The position numbers were made by a program, and so were the translations under genes. Shown here one piece after another: positions 55,711-64,000 of a stretch of 64,000 bases of DNA. The stretch comes from Zygophlyctis sp. KS116 (Eukaryota; Chytridiomycota), in NCBI GenBank assembly GCA_054661495.1, contig BAAFSQ010000006.1, forward strand, positions 34,161 through 98,160, read 5' to 3'. A model generated the notes under the pieces. The model made no database searches. It saw only the letters and a program-made list of their open reading frames with translations, and was not told the origin of the DNA. The first letter of the stretch is position 1, and every line of letters begins with the position of its first letter.

Positions 55711-56628
55711 TTGCAACTTTCCCCCTCGTCCAAGCACCAGTTGAACCATTGCAAGATTGTTTTAATGTTTCCCAAGGGATTTGATATCTTTGAGGAAAGA
55801 GAGATCACTCCGCTTGAAAACTCTGCCGTCTCATACTTTTTTTCTCCAGTTCTAATTTATATATATAGGATCACTGGTATCATTATATCTCTGTCTATGA
55901 TTGGATGTACATTGTTTTATGATCCTGCCTCTTGGCCAAGGTTTTTAATTAACTGGAGCTGGTTGGGAATATTCTATTACTTTTTAGTAAGTTTAAATAT
56001 CAGTAATTCTAGATTTCTACTTTTTTATCCAGATCTTATCTAAAAGATGCTGTAGGTAACAGCACATGGTGGTGTTGGTCTCAAAGTGGAATAATGAATG
56101 TAAATTCTATTTTATAATTTTTAGCATGCATACATTGCTTTATTTTCAACTTCCCAAACGATGCCATGGGTAGCTTCAGTCATTTATGTGTCTAAATTTA
56201 CTCCAACGACTTTTACTCCAGATTTTATTGTTTGCGACATGATTCAACATTCTTTAAATATTGTTGTTGTAACGATTGATCTATTTCTTTGTAAGGCACC
56301 TCTTCCAGCTTTTTCCTGTGTCTATCCTCTAATATTTGGATGGTTGTACGCATTTTGGACTTGGATATTTGTGTATTCAGGATTTTGGGATTGGCCTTAC
56401 TCTTTCTTTGACTTTGTATTTAATCCAAAGGAAAGACCACTTTGGTTGACTCTTCCAGCTTTAATATGTGCTGTGATTGGAGTATTAATTAATTTTGGAA
56501 TAGTTTATACCCTGGTAAAGATTAGAGAGTATTTTGGATCTCAAGACTCTAAAAAAAGTATTCAAGATCATTATAGTTTACCCAGCTGTTTATTTGATGA
56601 TGATGTTACTTTACAGAATCATTTATAA
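55711..56628 (+). CDS. Rolling-stone-like multi-pass membrane protein
   Basis: 288-aa product from three exons (introns 26 and 25 nt). Six hydrophobic segments are visible. A conserved-looking block reads DMIQHSLNIVVVTIDLF, then YPLIFGWLYAFWTWIF and YSGFWDWPYSFFDF, resembling the H..N....D and YP..G..Y pattern of the Rolling stone/DUF1948-type family. The N-terminal part (YFFSPVLIYIYRITGIIISL, SWPRFLINWSWLGI) also fits. The family's function outside insect myoblast fusion is unknown. The start may be the later ATG at 55765 (MFPKGFDIFEER). The gene converges on the cyclotransferase with 16 bp between stops. Confidence 0.58.
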
Positions 56629-56644
56629 TGATTTTATCCTAGAT

Positions 56645-57316
56645 TTATTCAAAAACCACATTTGCCTGAATTAGATAATCAAAAAACATTGGATCAATAT
56701 GATTTTTCTCTACAGTAAATTTTTTCAATGGCCTTTTACGATCATTCATTAAATAATCTCTAGTCCAACCTCCAGTTAATTTGAGAAATGCACGAGTAAA
56801 CTCTTGACCATAATTAAGACATCCAGCCATAATTGTATCTATGTAAGATTGTGGTATTGGATAATCATACGAAGGAATATGCCTAGATTTCTTAGAATCT
56901 GGAAGCTGATAGACCCAAACGATTGAATTCTCATCCTTGAAGCTATTCTTTTGTTTCCAAGGAATTATTCTAGAATGATGAATCAGTTTCCGTTCATACT
57001 CTTTCTCTCTTTCATCCAATAATGATAGATAATGATCTGGATCTGGTAATTCTACAAGTATTCCATTACATACACAAGGTCCATTTCTTACAGCAACAGC
57101 GGTATATTTACTCTTATTACATTTATACGACCATGTGCGTTCTAGTCCCTGTACAAGAACAGGAATACCAATAGTATCTGCAGGCAGAGTATTTCTCCTA
57201 GAAGATGAGTTCATTAGAGATCCATAGCCAAATATATAATGTCTAGTCTTTGATTTCACACTCTTTAGTAGTGGCATTTTCCAATCTTTAGAATTTCTTT
57301 TAAATTTGCTTTGCAT
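56645..57316 (-). CDS. Gamma-glutamylcyclotransferase-like protein
   Basis: Intronless 223-aa protein of the GGCT/AIG2/ChaC fold. The substrate loop YIFGYGSLMNSSSR and the catalytic acid in LLDEREKEYER are present, with a typical LVQGLERTWSY segment and a WVYQLPDSKKSRHIP insert. Such enzymes release 5-oxoproline from gamma-glutamyl peptides; ChaC members act on glutathione. The extended C-terminal half (YIDTIMAGCLNYG, FTRAFLKLTGGW) resembles plant and fungal uncharacterised members rather than classic ChaC, so the exact substrate is uncertain. It is divergent from the Ecl1-like gene with several TGACG-type elements in the spacer. Confidence 0.8.
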   Translation of the reverse strand: MQSKFKRNSKDWKMPLLKSVKSKTRHYIFGYGSLMNSSSRRNTLPADTIGIPVLVQGLERTWSYKCNKSKYTAVAVRNGPCVCNGILVELPDPDHYLSLLDEREKEYERKLIHHSRIIPWKQKNSFKDENSIVWVYQLPDSKKSRHIPSYDYPIPQSYIDTIMAGCLNYGQEFTRAFLKLTGGWTRDYLMNDRKRPLKKFTVEKNHIDPMFFDYLIQANVVFE

Positions 57317-57362
57317 TGTTTAAAAATAATAATAAGCGGTCGAGTCATTTGTTTAGATTAGC

Positions 57363-57399
57363 ACGTCAAATGTGACGCAAATCACACGGTATCACGTCA
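57363..57399. promoter_or_regulatory. Cluster of CRE/ATF half-sites in a divergent promoter
   Basis: ACGTCA at 57363-57368, TGACGC at 57373-57378 and ACGTCA at 57394-57399 fall within 37 bp between the cyclotransferase (start 57316) and the Ecl1-like gene (start 57450). All contain the TGACG core bound by bZIP ATF/CREB factors such as fungal Atf1. Both flanking genes fit stress responses. Binding is inference. Confidence 0.4.
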
Positions 57400-57449
57400 T
57401 TGCGACTACAATCTGATCATTCTCACTGCATTCTTATCTCTCATAAATA

Positions 57450-57769
57450 ATGGATTTGGATTGGTAATAATCTTAATTCTTAATTACAGGTGTCTAGTAT
57501 GTGACAAAAAGATCTTTTTAGAACATGAATTATACTGTTCTAAAGAATGCAGATTTACAGATTTTAAATTATCTAAAAATCAGCCTCTGAAATCTCCAAA
57601 ATTTAATAATTCTATTAAAAATCTTGAATCAAATTCAGAAGAAAGGAGCGATTTAATCTTTAAATCTGTTAATTCTCGTCAAAACACGAGATTACAATTG
57701 CAAAAAAGAGTTTATTTTGGGCCAAAAGTTTATCTAATAAGCCCAATATCATCTTTTGAAAATTTTTAA
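57450..57769 (+). CDS. Ecl1-like zinc-finger protein
   Basis: 97-aa product. A 14-nt first exon (57450-57463) encodes MDLDW; a 26-nt intron is followed by exon 57490-57769. The spliced N-terminus MDLDWCLVCDKKIF then LYCSKECRFTDF has the CxxC...CxxxC arrangement at the extreme N-terminus typical of fungal Ecl1 (extender of chronological lifespan) and related small zinc proteins. The rest is Ser/Asn/Lys-rich and probably disordered. Yeast Ecl1 proteins respond to starvation and zinc. Because of the tiny first exon, the gene would be missed or mis-started without splicing. Confidence 0.55.
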
Positions 57770-57909
57770 TAAACAGACTGTATTCGTAAATTTAAAAAGT
57801 AATTTTCAAGTTTAACTTTTCAAAATCATAAGAGAAATGAGGTGAATAGATTTCTCTTTCCAATCTAATTTCGCGTGTCTAAAAAAATTGTAAAAAAGTA
57901 CAAAAATAC

Positions 57910-58006
57910 TGCGCATGGAGAGGATTGAACTCTCGACCTTCGCTGATCTCGCATATAATGAGCTATTATATAAGAACGACGCTCTAACCAGTTGAGCTAC
58001 ACGCGC
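57910..58006 (-). tRNA. tRNA-Ile (UAU anticodon) with a 23-nt intron
   Basis: A 97-nt gene folds into a full cloverleaf: acceptor GCGCGTG/CATGCGC with A73, D arm GCTC...GAGC, anticodon stem TCGTT/AGCGA and T arm GAGAG-TTCAATC-CTCTC. The anticodon loop reads C-T-TAT-A. A 23-nt intron lies at the canonical position after base 37; part of it (TAATAGCTCATTATA) can pair with the anticodon region. The internal A and B boxes are intact, and a T5 run just downstream (57902-57906 on the plus strand as A5) could stop RNA polymerase III. Ile-UAU genes commonly carry introns in eukaryotes. Confidence 0.93.
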
Positions 58007-58181
58007 ATGTCCAACAAATTTTACACTTTTATATATACCAAATTTAATATTACATTTTAAAATCATGTTTGGTGCCTTTAGAACAATTTTTATAATATTT
58101 TACAAGTTTACAATTATAAAGTGTCTTTTATCAGCACTTTAAGTGTACAGATCGCGATTACTAGTAAAATATTATTGAAAA

Positions 58182-58721
58182 ATGCCAACAGATGAAGAGA
58201 TACTCGATATGATTTTTAATACAGAAAAAGAGTTTACTTTTGGAGAGAATAGTTGGTATCCTTCATCTGGTAAATTCTAGAAATTAAAATTAGAGATTCC
58301 AAGATTGGAAAAAGATCAAGAGGCAGAGATTAAGAAATTAGAAAAAGAAGCTATAAACTTGGCAGAAAAGAAATTGTTTGATCAATCTTTGAAAAAATTA
58401 AATGATGCAATTAATATTTGTGATCGATACGCTTCTGCTTATAATAATAGAGCACAAGTGTTACGACTACTTGGGCGCTCTTTAGATGCAGTAAATGATC
58501 TAAATTCTGCGATTAAATGGTCTCCAAACACACAAATATTAGGAATGGCATATACACAGAGAGCAATTCTATACAAGGAATTAGGGGAAATTGAAAAGTC
58601 AAATGATGATTTTCTAAATGGTGCAAAATATGGGAATACAATTGCAAAGAAACAGGTATCAAATAATCCTTATGCAAAGCTATGTAGTACAATGGTGGAA
58701 TTGGCTTCTAAAAGTGTATAA
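58182..58721 (+). CDS. TTC36: TTC36 tetratricopeptide protein
   Basis: 171-aa product from two exons (24-nt intron after about residue 29). The N-terminus has DEEILDMIFNTEKEF, matching the family's VLQAIFNP-type start. Three TPRs follow with the highly conserved ASAYNNRAQVLRLLGR motif, and the end NNPYAKLCSTMVELA matches the NPYAxLCN..L signature. TTC36 is conserved across many eukaryotes; the mammalian protein has been linked to Hsp70 binding and tyrosine metabolism. The cellular role here is unknown. Confidence 0.88.
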
Positions 58722-58894
58722 TTTAAATAATTAAGAAGTTAATAATTTGGATTGATCTTTGGCGTATCGGTGACGTGGGGTGCTTAATGTCGAAAGTAGG
58801 AATAAAGATTGAATTGAAAAATCTCAAACATTCCAGAATAAATGTCTGATTACAATCAAAGAGATCTTTGTACTGGTTCAGGTGTAGGTTAAGA

Positions 58895-61498
58895 ATGTCA
58901 AACAGACTGCGAATTTCAATCATTAAGAAGCAGCCACAAGCTGAGGATGAGTCCGATCTCAGAATTAAGCTGACTAGAGAAATCGCTCAACAGGAATATG
59001 AATGCATGATTTGTTATGAAAATATAAAATACAATTCCAAAGTATGGTCTTGTAAAACTTGTTGGGCAATCTTTCACATGAACTGCATTTTGAAATGGGG
59101 GAAATCTAGTGGTGCTGAATCTGGATGGAGATGCCCGGGCTGTCAATCCATTTATGCTGATTTTCCATCAGATTATTCTTGTTTTTGCGGAAAAGCCATT
59201 GATCCAAGGAGTAAGTTGGCTCCGCATTCATGTCAGAATACTTGTGGAAAGATCAGACATTGCTCTCATCCTTGCATTGGTAAGATTTAAAGAAATTTAA
59301 TTCAAGAGGTTTGTCATCCAGGTCCTTGTTCGCCCTGTGGTGCAATGATCAGGAATACTTGCTATTGTGGAAAGGAATCTTTCATGTCAAAATGCTCAAG
59401 TGGAAGTCAAAGTAAAATTTCATGTGGCAAAGTTTGTACAAAATTATTGTCTTGTTCAAACCATGAATGTTTGCAGTTATGCCATAAAGGTCCATGTAGT
59501 CCTTGCTCAGTAACGACGCAAAAGACATGTAAATGTGGTAAAATGACTCGTTCAGTGGAATGTGGAAATAATAGTGAATTTCAGTGTGATCAAAAATGTG
59601 GATTTCAGTTCGATTGTATGATTCATACTTGCACTTTAGATTGTCATGAAGCAAAATCACATAGCATAAAGTGCCCGAATGATCCATCAATCTTAAATAC
59701 TTGTCCTTGCGGGAAAACACAACTGAATAGAATCAAATGTACGGATAAAGTCTCTACATGTGATATGCGTTGTGATAAGATGCTACCATGTGGACATTCT
59801 TGCATAGCTATATGCCACGAAGGAGAATGGTAGGTTTTTGTATCTCATATATTAGTCCTGCATGTTCTGTTCCGATGGAAGTGAAGTGCCGATGCGAAAA
59901 AGAAACTATTCATAAAATCTGTTCCGAAATCGATCATGACGATAATGGATTGCCTCTTTGCTCTACTGTTTGCTCCAAGAAAAATCATTGTAAAAGACAT
60001 CGTTGTGGAAGACGGTGTTGTATCATGGAAGTTCATATTTGCGAAAGAATCTGTCAGAAGCCATTAAGTGTAATTAACATAAAAACTGATTTTAAAGTGT
60101 AAATTGCATAGCTGCTTACAACAATGTGGACACCCTGACAGATGTCATACTTGCGTAGAGGGGGTATCTTTTGAAGAGCGTATTTGTAGCTGCGGACAAA
60201 CAAAAATGCTTCCACCCATAGCATGTAATACACCTCCAATTATATGCCACTATCCTTGCAATCGGCCTCAACCTTGTGGCCATTCTAGCCTCGCACCACA
60301 CAATTGTCATCCAGATTCAGAGCCCTGTCCTCCATGCATGATATTTATTCCCAAGCCATGTCATTGTGGATCATTGCAAATCCCTGCCCCATGCTCAAGG
60401 CGCAATCCTTCTTGTGGTACGCCATGCAAAGGACGATTGATAGGATGTAATCATCCCTGTTCACGTCCATGTCATGAAGGTTCTTGTAATGATGGAGAAC
60501 CCTGCCGAAATATCTGTGGAAAAGTGAGAAATATTTGCGGTCATATTTGCCGCTTCAGATGTCATGGAACTCTAGATTGTCCTCAAGATAAACCATGTGG
60601 CGCACTTGTCGAATTGTCTTGCCCCTGTGGACGGCTTAAAATTGAAAAACCATGTGGTTCGAGTATAAACAGCCCTCAAAACATCTCTGAAACCTTGACA
60701 ATAAACTGTGATGATGAATGCACACGATTAGCTCGGAATGCTCTACTCTCTGAAGCTCTTGGAATAGACACTGATACTGTACAAGAAAGCAAAAATTACG
60801 ATGCATCTCTTTTAACCTTTGCATTAAAGAATCTTGTTTGGATTAAAGAAATTGAATCCAAAATCAAAGACTTTTTAAATGATTCTACAAGAAAACACTA
60901 TTATTTCCCCTCTCGCTTTACTCGATCTCAAAACCGTATTTTACTGGATCTTGCACCATATTATAACCTTTTTGCTGAAATAGTGGATGAAAACATTGGA
61001 AAGGCAACTGTAATTTATCGCAAGAACAATGACAATTTTTCTGAACCAATGACTCTTTTATCTATAGCATCTAAATCATTTGATCCTAACTTACCTGAAA
61101 TCGAGCCTGAAGATTCTGATTCAACTACAACTAAAAAATCAGGAATGAATGGATTATATTTTACAAATTTACAACTTGGCCTAGATCCTGAAGCTCTCAA
61201 GACGATTATTTCCTCATTCATTAGTTCAGATATAACGATTGAACTTTTAACTACTCCTACTAATGAAGATTGTGCATTTGTTTTCAATCCTAATCAAGGA
61301 AATTTAGAAAAAACTCTATACAAACTCAAAAACTCTCTCTCTACTAAACTCGTAGACGAGAACCTAGTTAAATCTATTAAAGTTATTCAAGTATCAGATG
61401 GGGAAATTCAATTTAAAAAATCATCTCTTCCTATATTATTGGAAAACTCTAAAATCTCTAGCCAAAATCCCTTTGATCTATTAAAGGAAAAGCTGTAA
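58895..61498 (+). CDS. NFX1/FAP1 family RING and NF-X1 zinc-finger protein
   Basis: 840-aa product from four exons (introns 27, 26 and 28 nt). A RING/PHD-type finger at about residues 37-88 (YECMICYENI...CKTCWAIFHMNCI...RCPGC) is followed by about nine NF-X1 zinc fingers (e.g. CSHPCIGEVCHPGPCSPC, CNHPCSRPCHEGSCNDG). A C-terminal R3H domain contains KHYYFPSRFTRSQNRILLDL. Yeast Fap1 binds Fpr1; animal NFX1 is a transcription regulator and E3 ligase. A candidate upstream ATG at 58842 runs into a stop and could not be joined in frame, so 58895 is used. It may be part of the 5' leader. Confidence 0.92.
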
Positions 61499-61753
61499 CT
61501 TTTTCTCTAATAAAACATTTTAACAAATATTTTTCAAGAAATAAAGTATTAATATTGGCAACATTTTGACTACATAGTTGATGAATGCAATTATATAGCT
61601 TCGAATGTGCCTGTAAACTCACAAATTACAATAAAAATTACAAATTTTTTGAAAGATTAAAAAGTTTAAGATTTATTAAAAAAGTTTAAATTAAGTTTTT
61701 TAAATTTTTTGAAGGGTTTGAGGGTTCAAATCTCAAACTTTATCTTCAATACA
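61499..61753. other. AT-rich intergenic region with a small perfect hairpin
   Basis: No coding feature was found. GTTTGAG at 61716-61722 is the reverse complement of CTCAAAC at 61732-61738, with the loop GGTTCAAAT. It ends 15 bp before the TIM9 start. The loop resembles a polymerase III B box, but no A box or tRNA fold accompanies it. Confidence 0.4.
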
Positions 61754-62026
61754 ATGGATTTCTCACATCTAAGTCAAAATGATCAAAATCAAATGCAAGT
61801 TTTATTACAAGAGAAACAAATGAAGGACTTTATGAGACTCTATACTGGCCTTGTCGATCGCTGTTTTAATGATTGTATCTCTAGTTTTACATCTCATAAA
61901 CTCTCTGAAAAGGAAGATTCTTGTCTCAATAAATGCGCTGATAAATTCTTAAAACATTCAGAAAGGGTTGGAATTAAATTTCAGGAACAAAATGATCTGT
62001 TGAATCAGCAAATGCAAAATAAATAA
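61754..62026 (+). CDS. TIM9: Small TIM chaperone TIM9
   Basis: Intronless 90-aa protein starting at 61754 (MDFSHLSQND); the frame is open upstream but without family similarity. The twin CX3C motif is present (CFNDC and CLNKC), together with KQMKDFMRLYTGLVDRC and KFLKHSERVGIKFQEQN, which identify TIM9 rather than TIM10 or TIM8. With TIM10 it forms the hexameric chaperone that escorts hydrophobic precursors across the mitochondrial intermembrane space. It argues for conventional mitochondrial import. Confidence 0.95.
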   Translation: MDFSHLSQNDQNQMQVLLQEKQMKDFMRLYTGLVDRCFNDCISSFTSHKLSEKEDSCLNKCADKFLKHSERVGIKFQEQNDLLNQQMQNK

Positions 62027-62091
62027 GTTGTATCTATTATGAATAGAAACGACTCTAAAAGTTGAAAATTGTAGTTTTGGGGTAGGGTGAA

Positions 62092-63117
62092 ATGAAGTGG
62101 AAATCTTTAAGTGTTTCTGCATCTGAGCTAAGGATTTCTCCAACGCTGGCCTCGGGACAATGTTTTACATGGAATGCTTCTAAAACTATACCAGGGATGT
62201 GGACTGGCGTATTCAGAAATAGGTTAATTTCTCTACTTTCAACGACAAATGATACTTTGGTAACTGTCCACTCACCGGTGAATGCTAATAATGATTCAAT
62301 CACTGGGAAATGTTTAGAAACTATTGATCATGACAAAATTATTAGCGATCTTTATGATTATTTTCAACTTGAAGTTTCATTGTCTGATCTATACAAGATT
62401 TGGTCTAAAGACTCTAATTTCTCTAGGAAAAGTAAAGAGGGAATAAGAGTTTTAAGACAGGATCCACATGAAACTACATTTTCTTTTATTTGTACTTCTA
62501 ATAATAATATTAAAAGGATTACTGGGATGATTAGGAAATTATGTTTGGAATTTGGAGAATTTATAAATAGTTTTGAAGGGATTGATTATTATTCTTTTCC
62601 TAAATTAACAGATCTGGCAAGGCATGATGCTCAAGAGAAGCTGGTGGAATTGGGATTTGGATATAGAGCAAAATTTGTAGTAAAGTCAGCACAATGGATC
62701 ATGGAAAATAAGGATTTAAAATGGTTAAATGAATTAAGGGGGCAGCCATATCATATAGTGAAAGATTCTCTTTTAAATCTTCCAGGTGTCGGTAGAAAAG
62801 TTGCAGATTGTATTTGTTTAATGAGTATGGATGTTGCAGATTGTGTTCCTGTTGATACTCATGTATGGCAAATGGCTATTAGAGATTATAAAGTAAAGAT
62901 GGCAACTTCAAAATCTTTAACAGATAAAAATTATACTGTAATTGCTTCTTGTTTTCAAAATGTTTTTGGGAAATATGCTGGATGGGCACATTCGGTTTTA
63001 TTTGCTGCAGATTTAAAGTTTTTAGAAGAATTTAGTCACGAATGGATAGATAAAGACCTTCCAGATTTAAAATTATTTGAAATTGTCTCTAAAGAAAATT
63101 CAGACTTATCAGTTTAA
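62092..63117 (+). CDS. OGG1: 8-oxoguanine DNA glycosylase OGG1
   Basis: Intronless 341-aa bifunctional glycosylase/AP lyase that removes 8-oxoguanine. The N-terminal domain has SGQCFTWN (family GQSFRW-type), followed by FICTSNNNIKRITGMI and the helix-hairpin-helix GPD module LPGVGRKVADCICL (catalytic Lys) and VPVDTHVWQMA (catalytic Asp). Ends AGWAHSVLFAADLK as in OGG1. Length fits the family. Its stop codon overlaps that of the folylpolyglutamate synthase fragment on the other strand (shared TTAA). Confidence 0.94.
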   Translation: MKWKSLSVSASELRISPTLASGQCFTWNASKTIPGMWTGVFRNRLISLLSTTNDTLVTVHSPVNANNDSITGKCLETIDHDKIISDLYDYFQLEVSLSDLYKIWSKDSNFSRKSKEGIRVLRQDPHETTFSFICTSNNNIKRITGMIRKLCLEFGEFINSFEGIDYYSFPKLTDLARHDAQEKLVELGFGYRAKFVVKSAQWIMENKDLKWLNELRGQPYHIVKDSLLNLPGVGRKVADCICLMSMDVADCVPVDTHVWQMAIRDYKVKMATSKSLTDKNYTVIASCFQNVFGKYAGWAHSVLFAADLKFLEEFSHEWIDKDLPDLKLFEIVSKENSDLSV

Positions 63118-63326
63118 GTAATTGGAACTTTCAAAATTGACATGACTGTACCTACTAAATGTAGACTTCCACAAACTAGAACAGAATCACAGTCTTTTAC
63201 GTGGGAAATTGCATCATTTGCACTCTCTGTTACAATAGGAATTGTAGTTTTTGATTTTGTTACAATATTTGACCATGTTTTAGCCATTATGTTTTGAGCA
63301 GAAAGTTCAGGATCTGAATTGACCAT
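63114..63326 (-). pseudogene. 3' fragment of a folylpolyglutamate synthase gene
   Basis: A 70-codon open stretch ends with CDSVLVCGSLHLVGTVMSIL, the C-terminal signature of folylpolyglutamate synthase (Mur-ligase family; adds glutamates to folates). Only this C-terminal end is present. The Mur-ligase core (P-loop and ATPase motifs) is not found upstream; an intron-like sequence ending near 63316 can extend the frame by only about 13 codons. The stop overlaps the OGG1 stop as in an intact convergent pair, so the body of the gene may have been lost by rearrangement or by misassembly next to the repeat array. The fragment is labelled as a pseudogene only for want of a better term. Confidence 0.5.
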
Positions 63327-63533
63327 ATTATTAACTACTCACTTGCCACCAATTGCCCCAATTGGGGGAACAGGTTTAGTTAGAGCACCAAATGATTGCA
63401 TATTCAATACGAAACTATTTTTACTTTTTCATCAATAGACAAATATTTCATAAAGTCAGTTAAAAAGATTCCCTATCATAGTCCATGGATAAAGAGAGCA
63501 AGTTTTTTGACAAGAAATCCCTTTCCAGAGATC
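63327..63533. other. Junction region between the FPGS fragment and the repeat gene
   Basis: No gene supported. It contains a perfect 12-bp palindrome CCCCAATTGGGG at 63356-63367. Short open frames on both strands here have no family resemblance. This is the place where the expected upstream FPGS sequence is missing. Confidence 0.4.
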
Positions 63534-64000
63534 TTACATGAAAATCATCCATATCAAATTCATCAAAGAAGCGTAATACATATCAAGATTTACTGCTTCA
63601 TTCGGTTTTGGTGTGTTGATGATTCCGGCAAGATTTAAAGAACAGGTATTTGACACCAAAGTATTTGAAGGACAGGGATATCCCCCATTATAAGCAGGAG
63701 AAGTATAATAAGTGGTCGTTATAGAGAATCCATTACATGTCCCAGTTGATGTTGATGTAGTCAAGCAATTTGCACAATTGGATGATGTCAAAGTATTTGA
63801 AGGACAGGGATATCCCCCATTATAAGCAGGAGAAGTATAATAAGTGGTGGTTATAGAGTATCCATTACTTGTCCCAGTTGATATTGATGTAGTCAAGCAA
63901 TTTGCACAATTGGATGATGTCAAAGTATTTGAAGGACAGGGATATCCCCCATTATAAGCAGGAGAAGTATAATAAGTGGTGGTTATAGAGTATCCATTAC
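63534..64000 (-). CDS. Cysteine/Thr/Tyr-rich tandem-repeat protein, C-terminal part
   Basis: Partial gene; its N-terminus lies beyond the right edge. The protein consists of near-identical 44-residue repeats, each with a paired cysteine motif (SNCANC) and TTTYYTSPAYNGGYPCPSN. They are followed by a unique C-terminal segment with one more cysteine (NTCSLNLAG...). The composition suits an extracellular or wall-associated protein, though no signal peptide can be seen here. The 3' end is uncertain: an intron could replace the last ~25 codons. No family was recognised. Confidence 0.6.
   Translation of the reverse strand, partial: NGYSITTTYYTSPAYNGGYPCPSNTLTSSNCANCLTTSISTGTSNGYSITTTYYTSPAYNGGYPCPSNTLTSSNCANCLTTSTSTGTCNGFSITTTYYTSPAYNGGYPCPSNTLVSNTCSLNLAGIINTPKPNEAVNLDMYYASLMNLIWMIFM
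63657..64000 (-). repeat. 132-bp coding tandem repeat
   Basis: Unit boundaries at 63657, 63789 and 63921 are exactly 132 bp apart, giving two full copies and an 80-bp partial copy cut by the right edge. The unit is 44 codons, so copy-number changes keep the frame. Copies differ at only a few bases (e.g. near 63718, 63734, 63741 and 63763), indicating recent duplication or homogenisation. Confidence 0.95.

Noticed and set aside
59382-60310. Minus-strand open frames opposite the NFX1-like gene
   Set aside because: Antisense of cysteine-rich repeats; no family resemblance.
61690-61745. tRNA gene near TIM9
   Set aside because: Only a T-arm-like hairpin is present; no A box or acceptor stem.
63396-63638. 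Plus-strand open frame of 80 codons
   Set aside because: No resemblance to known proteins; it overlaps the C-terminal part of the repeat protein and the FPGS junction.
1-64000. Microsporidian or nucleomorph origin
   Set aside because: Leucine synthesis, mitochondrial import and ClpX, centriole and axoneme genes and abundant introns do not fit those reduced genomes.
63657-64000. CRISPR-like array
   Set aside because: The 132-bp units are contiguous coding repeats without spacers.

Overview
The window is nuclear DNA from a eukaryote with a very compact, AT-rich genome. It carries about 40 protein genes, one nuclear tRNA gene and a repeat array at the right edge. Most genes are cut by tiny spliceosomal introns: about 118 could be placed by keeping reading frame and family homology, mostly 24-31 nt, GT...AG, often with a TAAT or CTAAT near the 3' end. 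The gene set points to a zoosporic (flagellated) fungus or close relative, of chytrid, blastoclad, aphelid or rozellid grade. Fungal-type signals are an Ecl1-like zinc finger, an IKS1 kinase, PHO81, a SWI1-like ARID protein and BUR1. Flagellum/centriole signals are OFD1, SPEF1, LRRC9 and a CFAP77-like protein, plus an augmin HAUS3-like subunit. Functional mitochondria are implied by TIM9 and ClpX. The species cannot be named from sequence alone.

Layout: 1-9.1 kb holds an unrecognised coiled/basic protein (cut by the left edge), a secreted EXORDIUM/PHI-1 protein, prefoldin 3, thymidylate kinase, SWI1, TTD14, RNase P subunit RPP1 and MYG1. 9.2-14.8 kb holds a membrane-anchored cyclic-nucleotide phosphodiesterase head-to-head with a protein joining a cNMP-binding domain to an F-box-like/leucine-rich region. 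14.9-25.2 kb holds AP180/CALM, HAUS3-like, a divergent actin-related protein, IKS1, a multi-pass FN3 coiled-coil protein and a large secreted protein of unknown family. 25.4-35 kb holds YVH1, OFD1, RCL1, a CTD-type phosphatase, a LeuA-type isopropylmalate synthase and PUS1. 35-43.3 kb holds ATG8, MSH2, a membrane-anchored hexokinase, SPEF1 and MLH1. 43.3-55.5 kb holds PHO81, BUR1, LRRC9, CFAP77-like and ClpX. 55.7-64 kb holds a Rolling-stone-like membrane protein, a gamma-glutamylcyclotransferase, Ecl1-like, tRNA-Ile(UAU), TTC36, NFX1/FAP1, TIM9, OGG1, a folylpolyglutamate synthase 3' fragment and a cysteine-rich repeat protein running off the edge.

Genes are packed tightly. Convergent stops overlap (PFD3/TMPK by 29 nt, OGG1/FPGS fragment by 4 nt), divergent starts are as close as 30 bp (MLH1/PHO81), and tandem genes as close as 2 bp. 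Themes that may work together are flagellum/microtubule (OFD1, SPEF1, LRRC9, CFAP77, HAUS3), DNA maintenance (MSH2, MLH1, OGG1, thymidylate kinase), cAMP signalling (the PDE/cNMP-binding pair) and phosphate/stress (PHO81, EXORDIUM-like, Ecl1, glutathione turnover). Products were assigned from remembered family motifs without database searches. Exon joins were checked for frame by hand.
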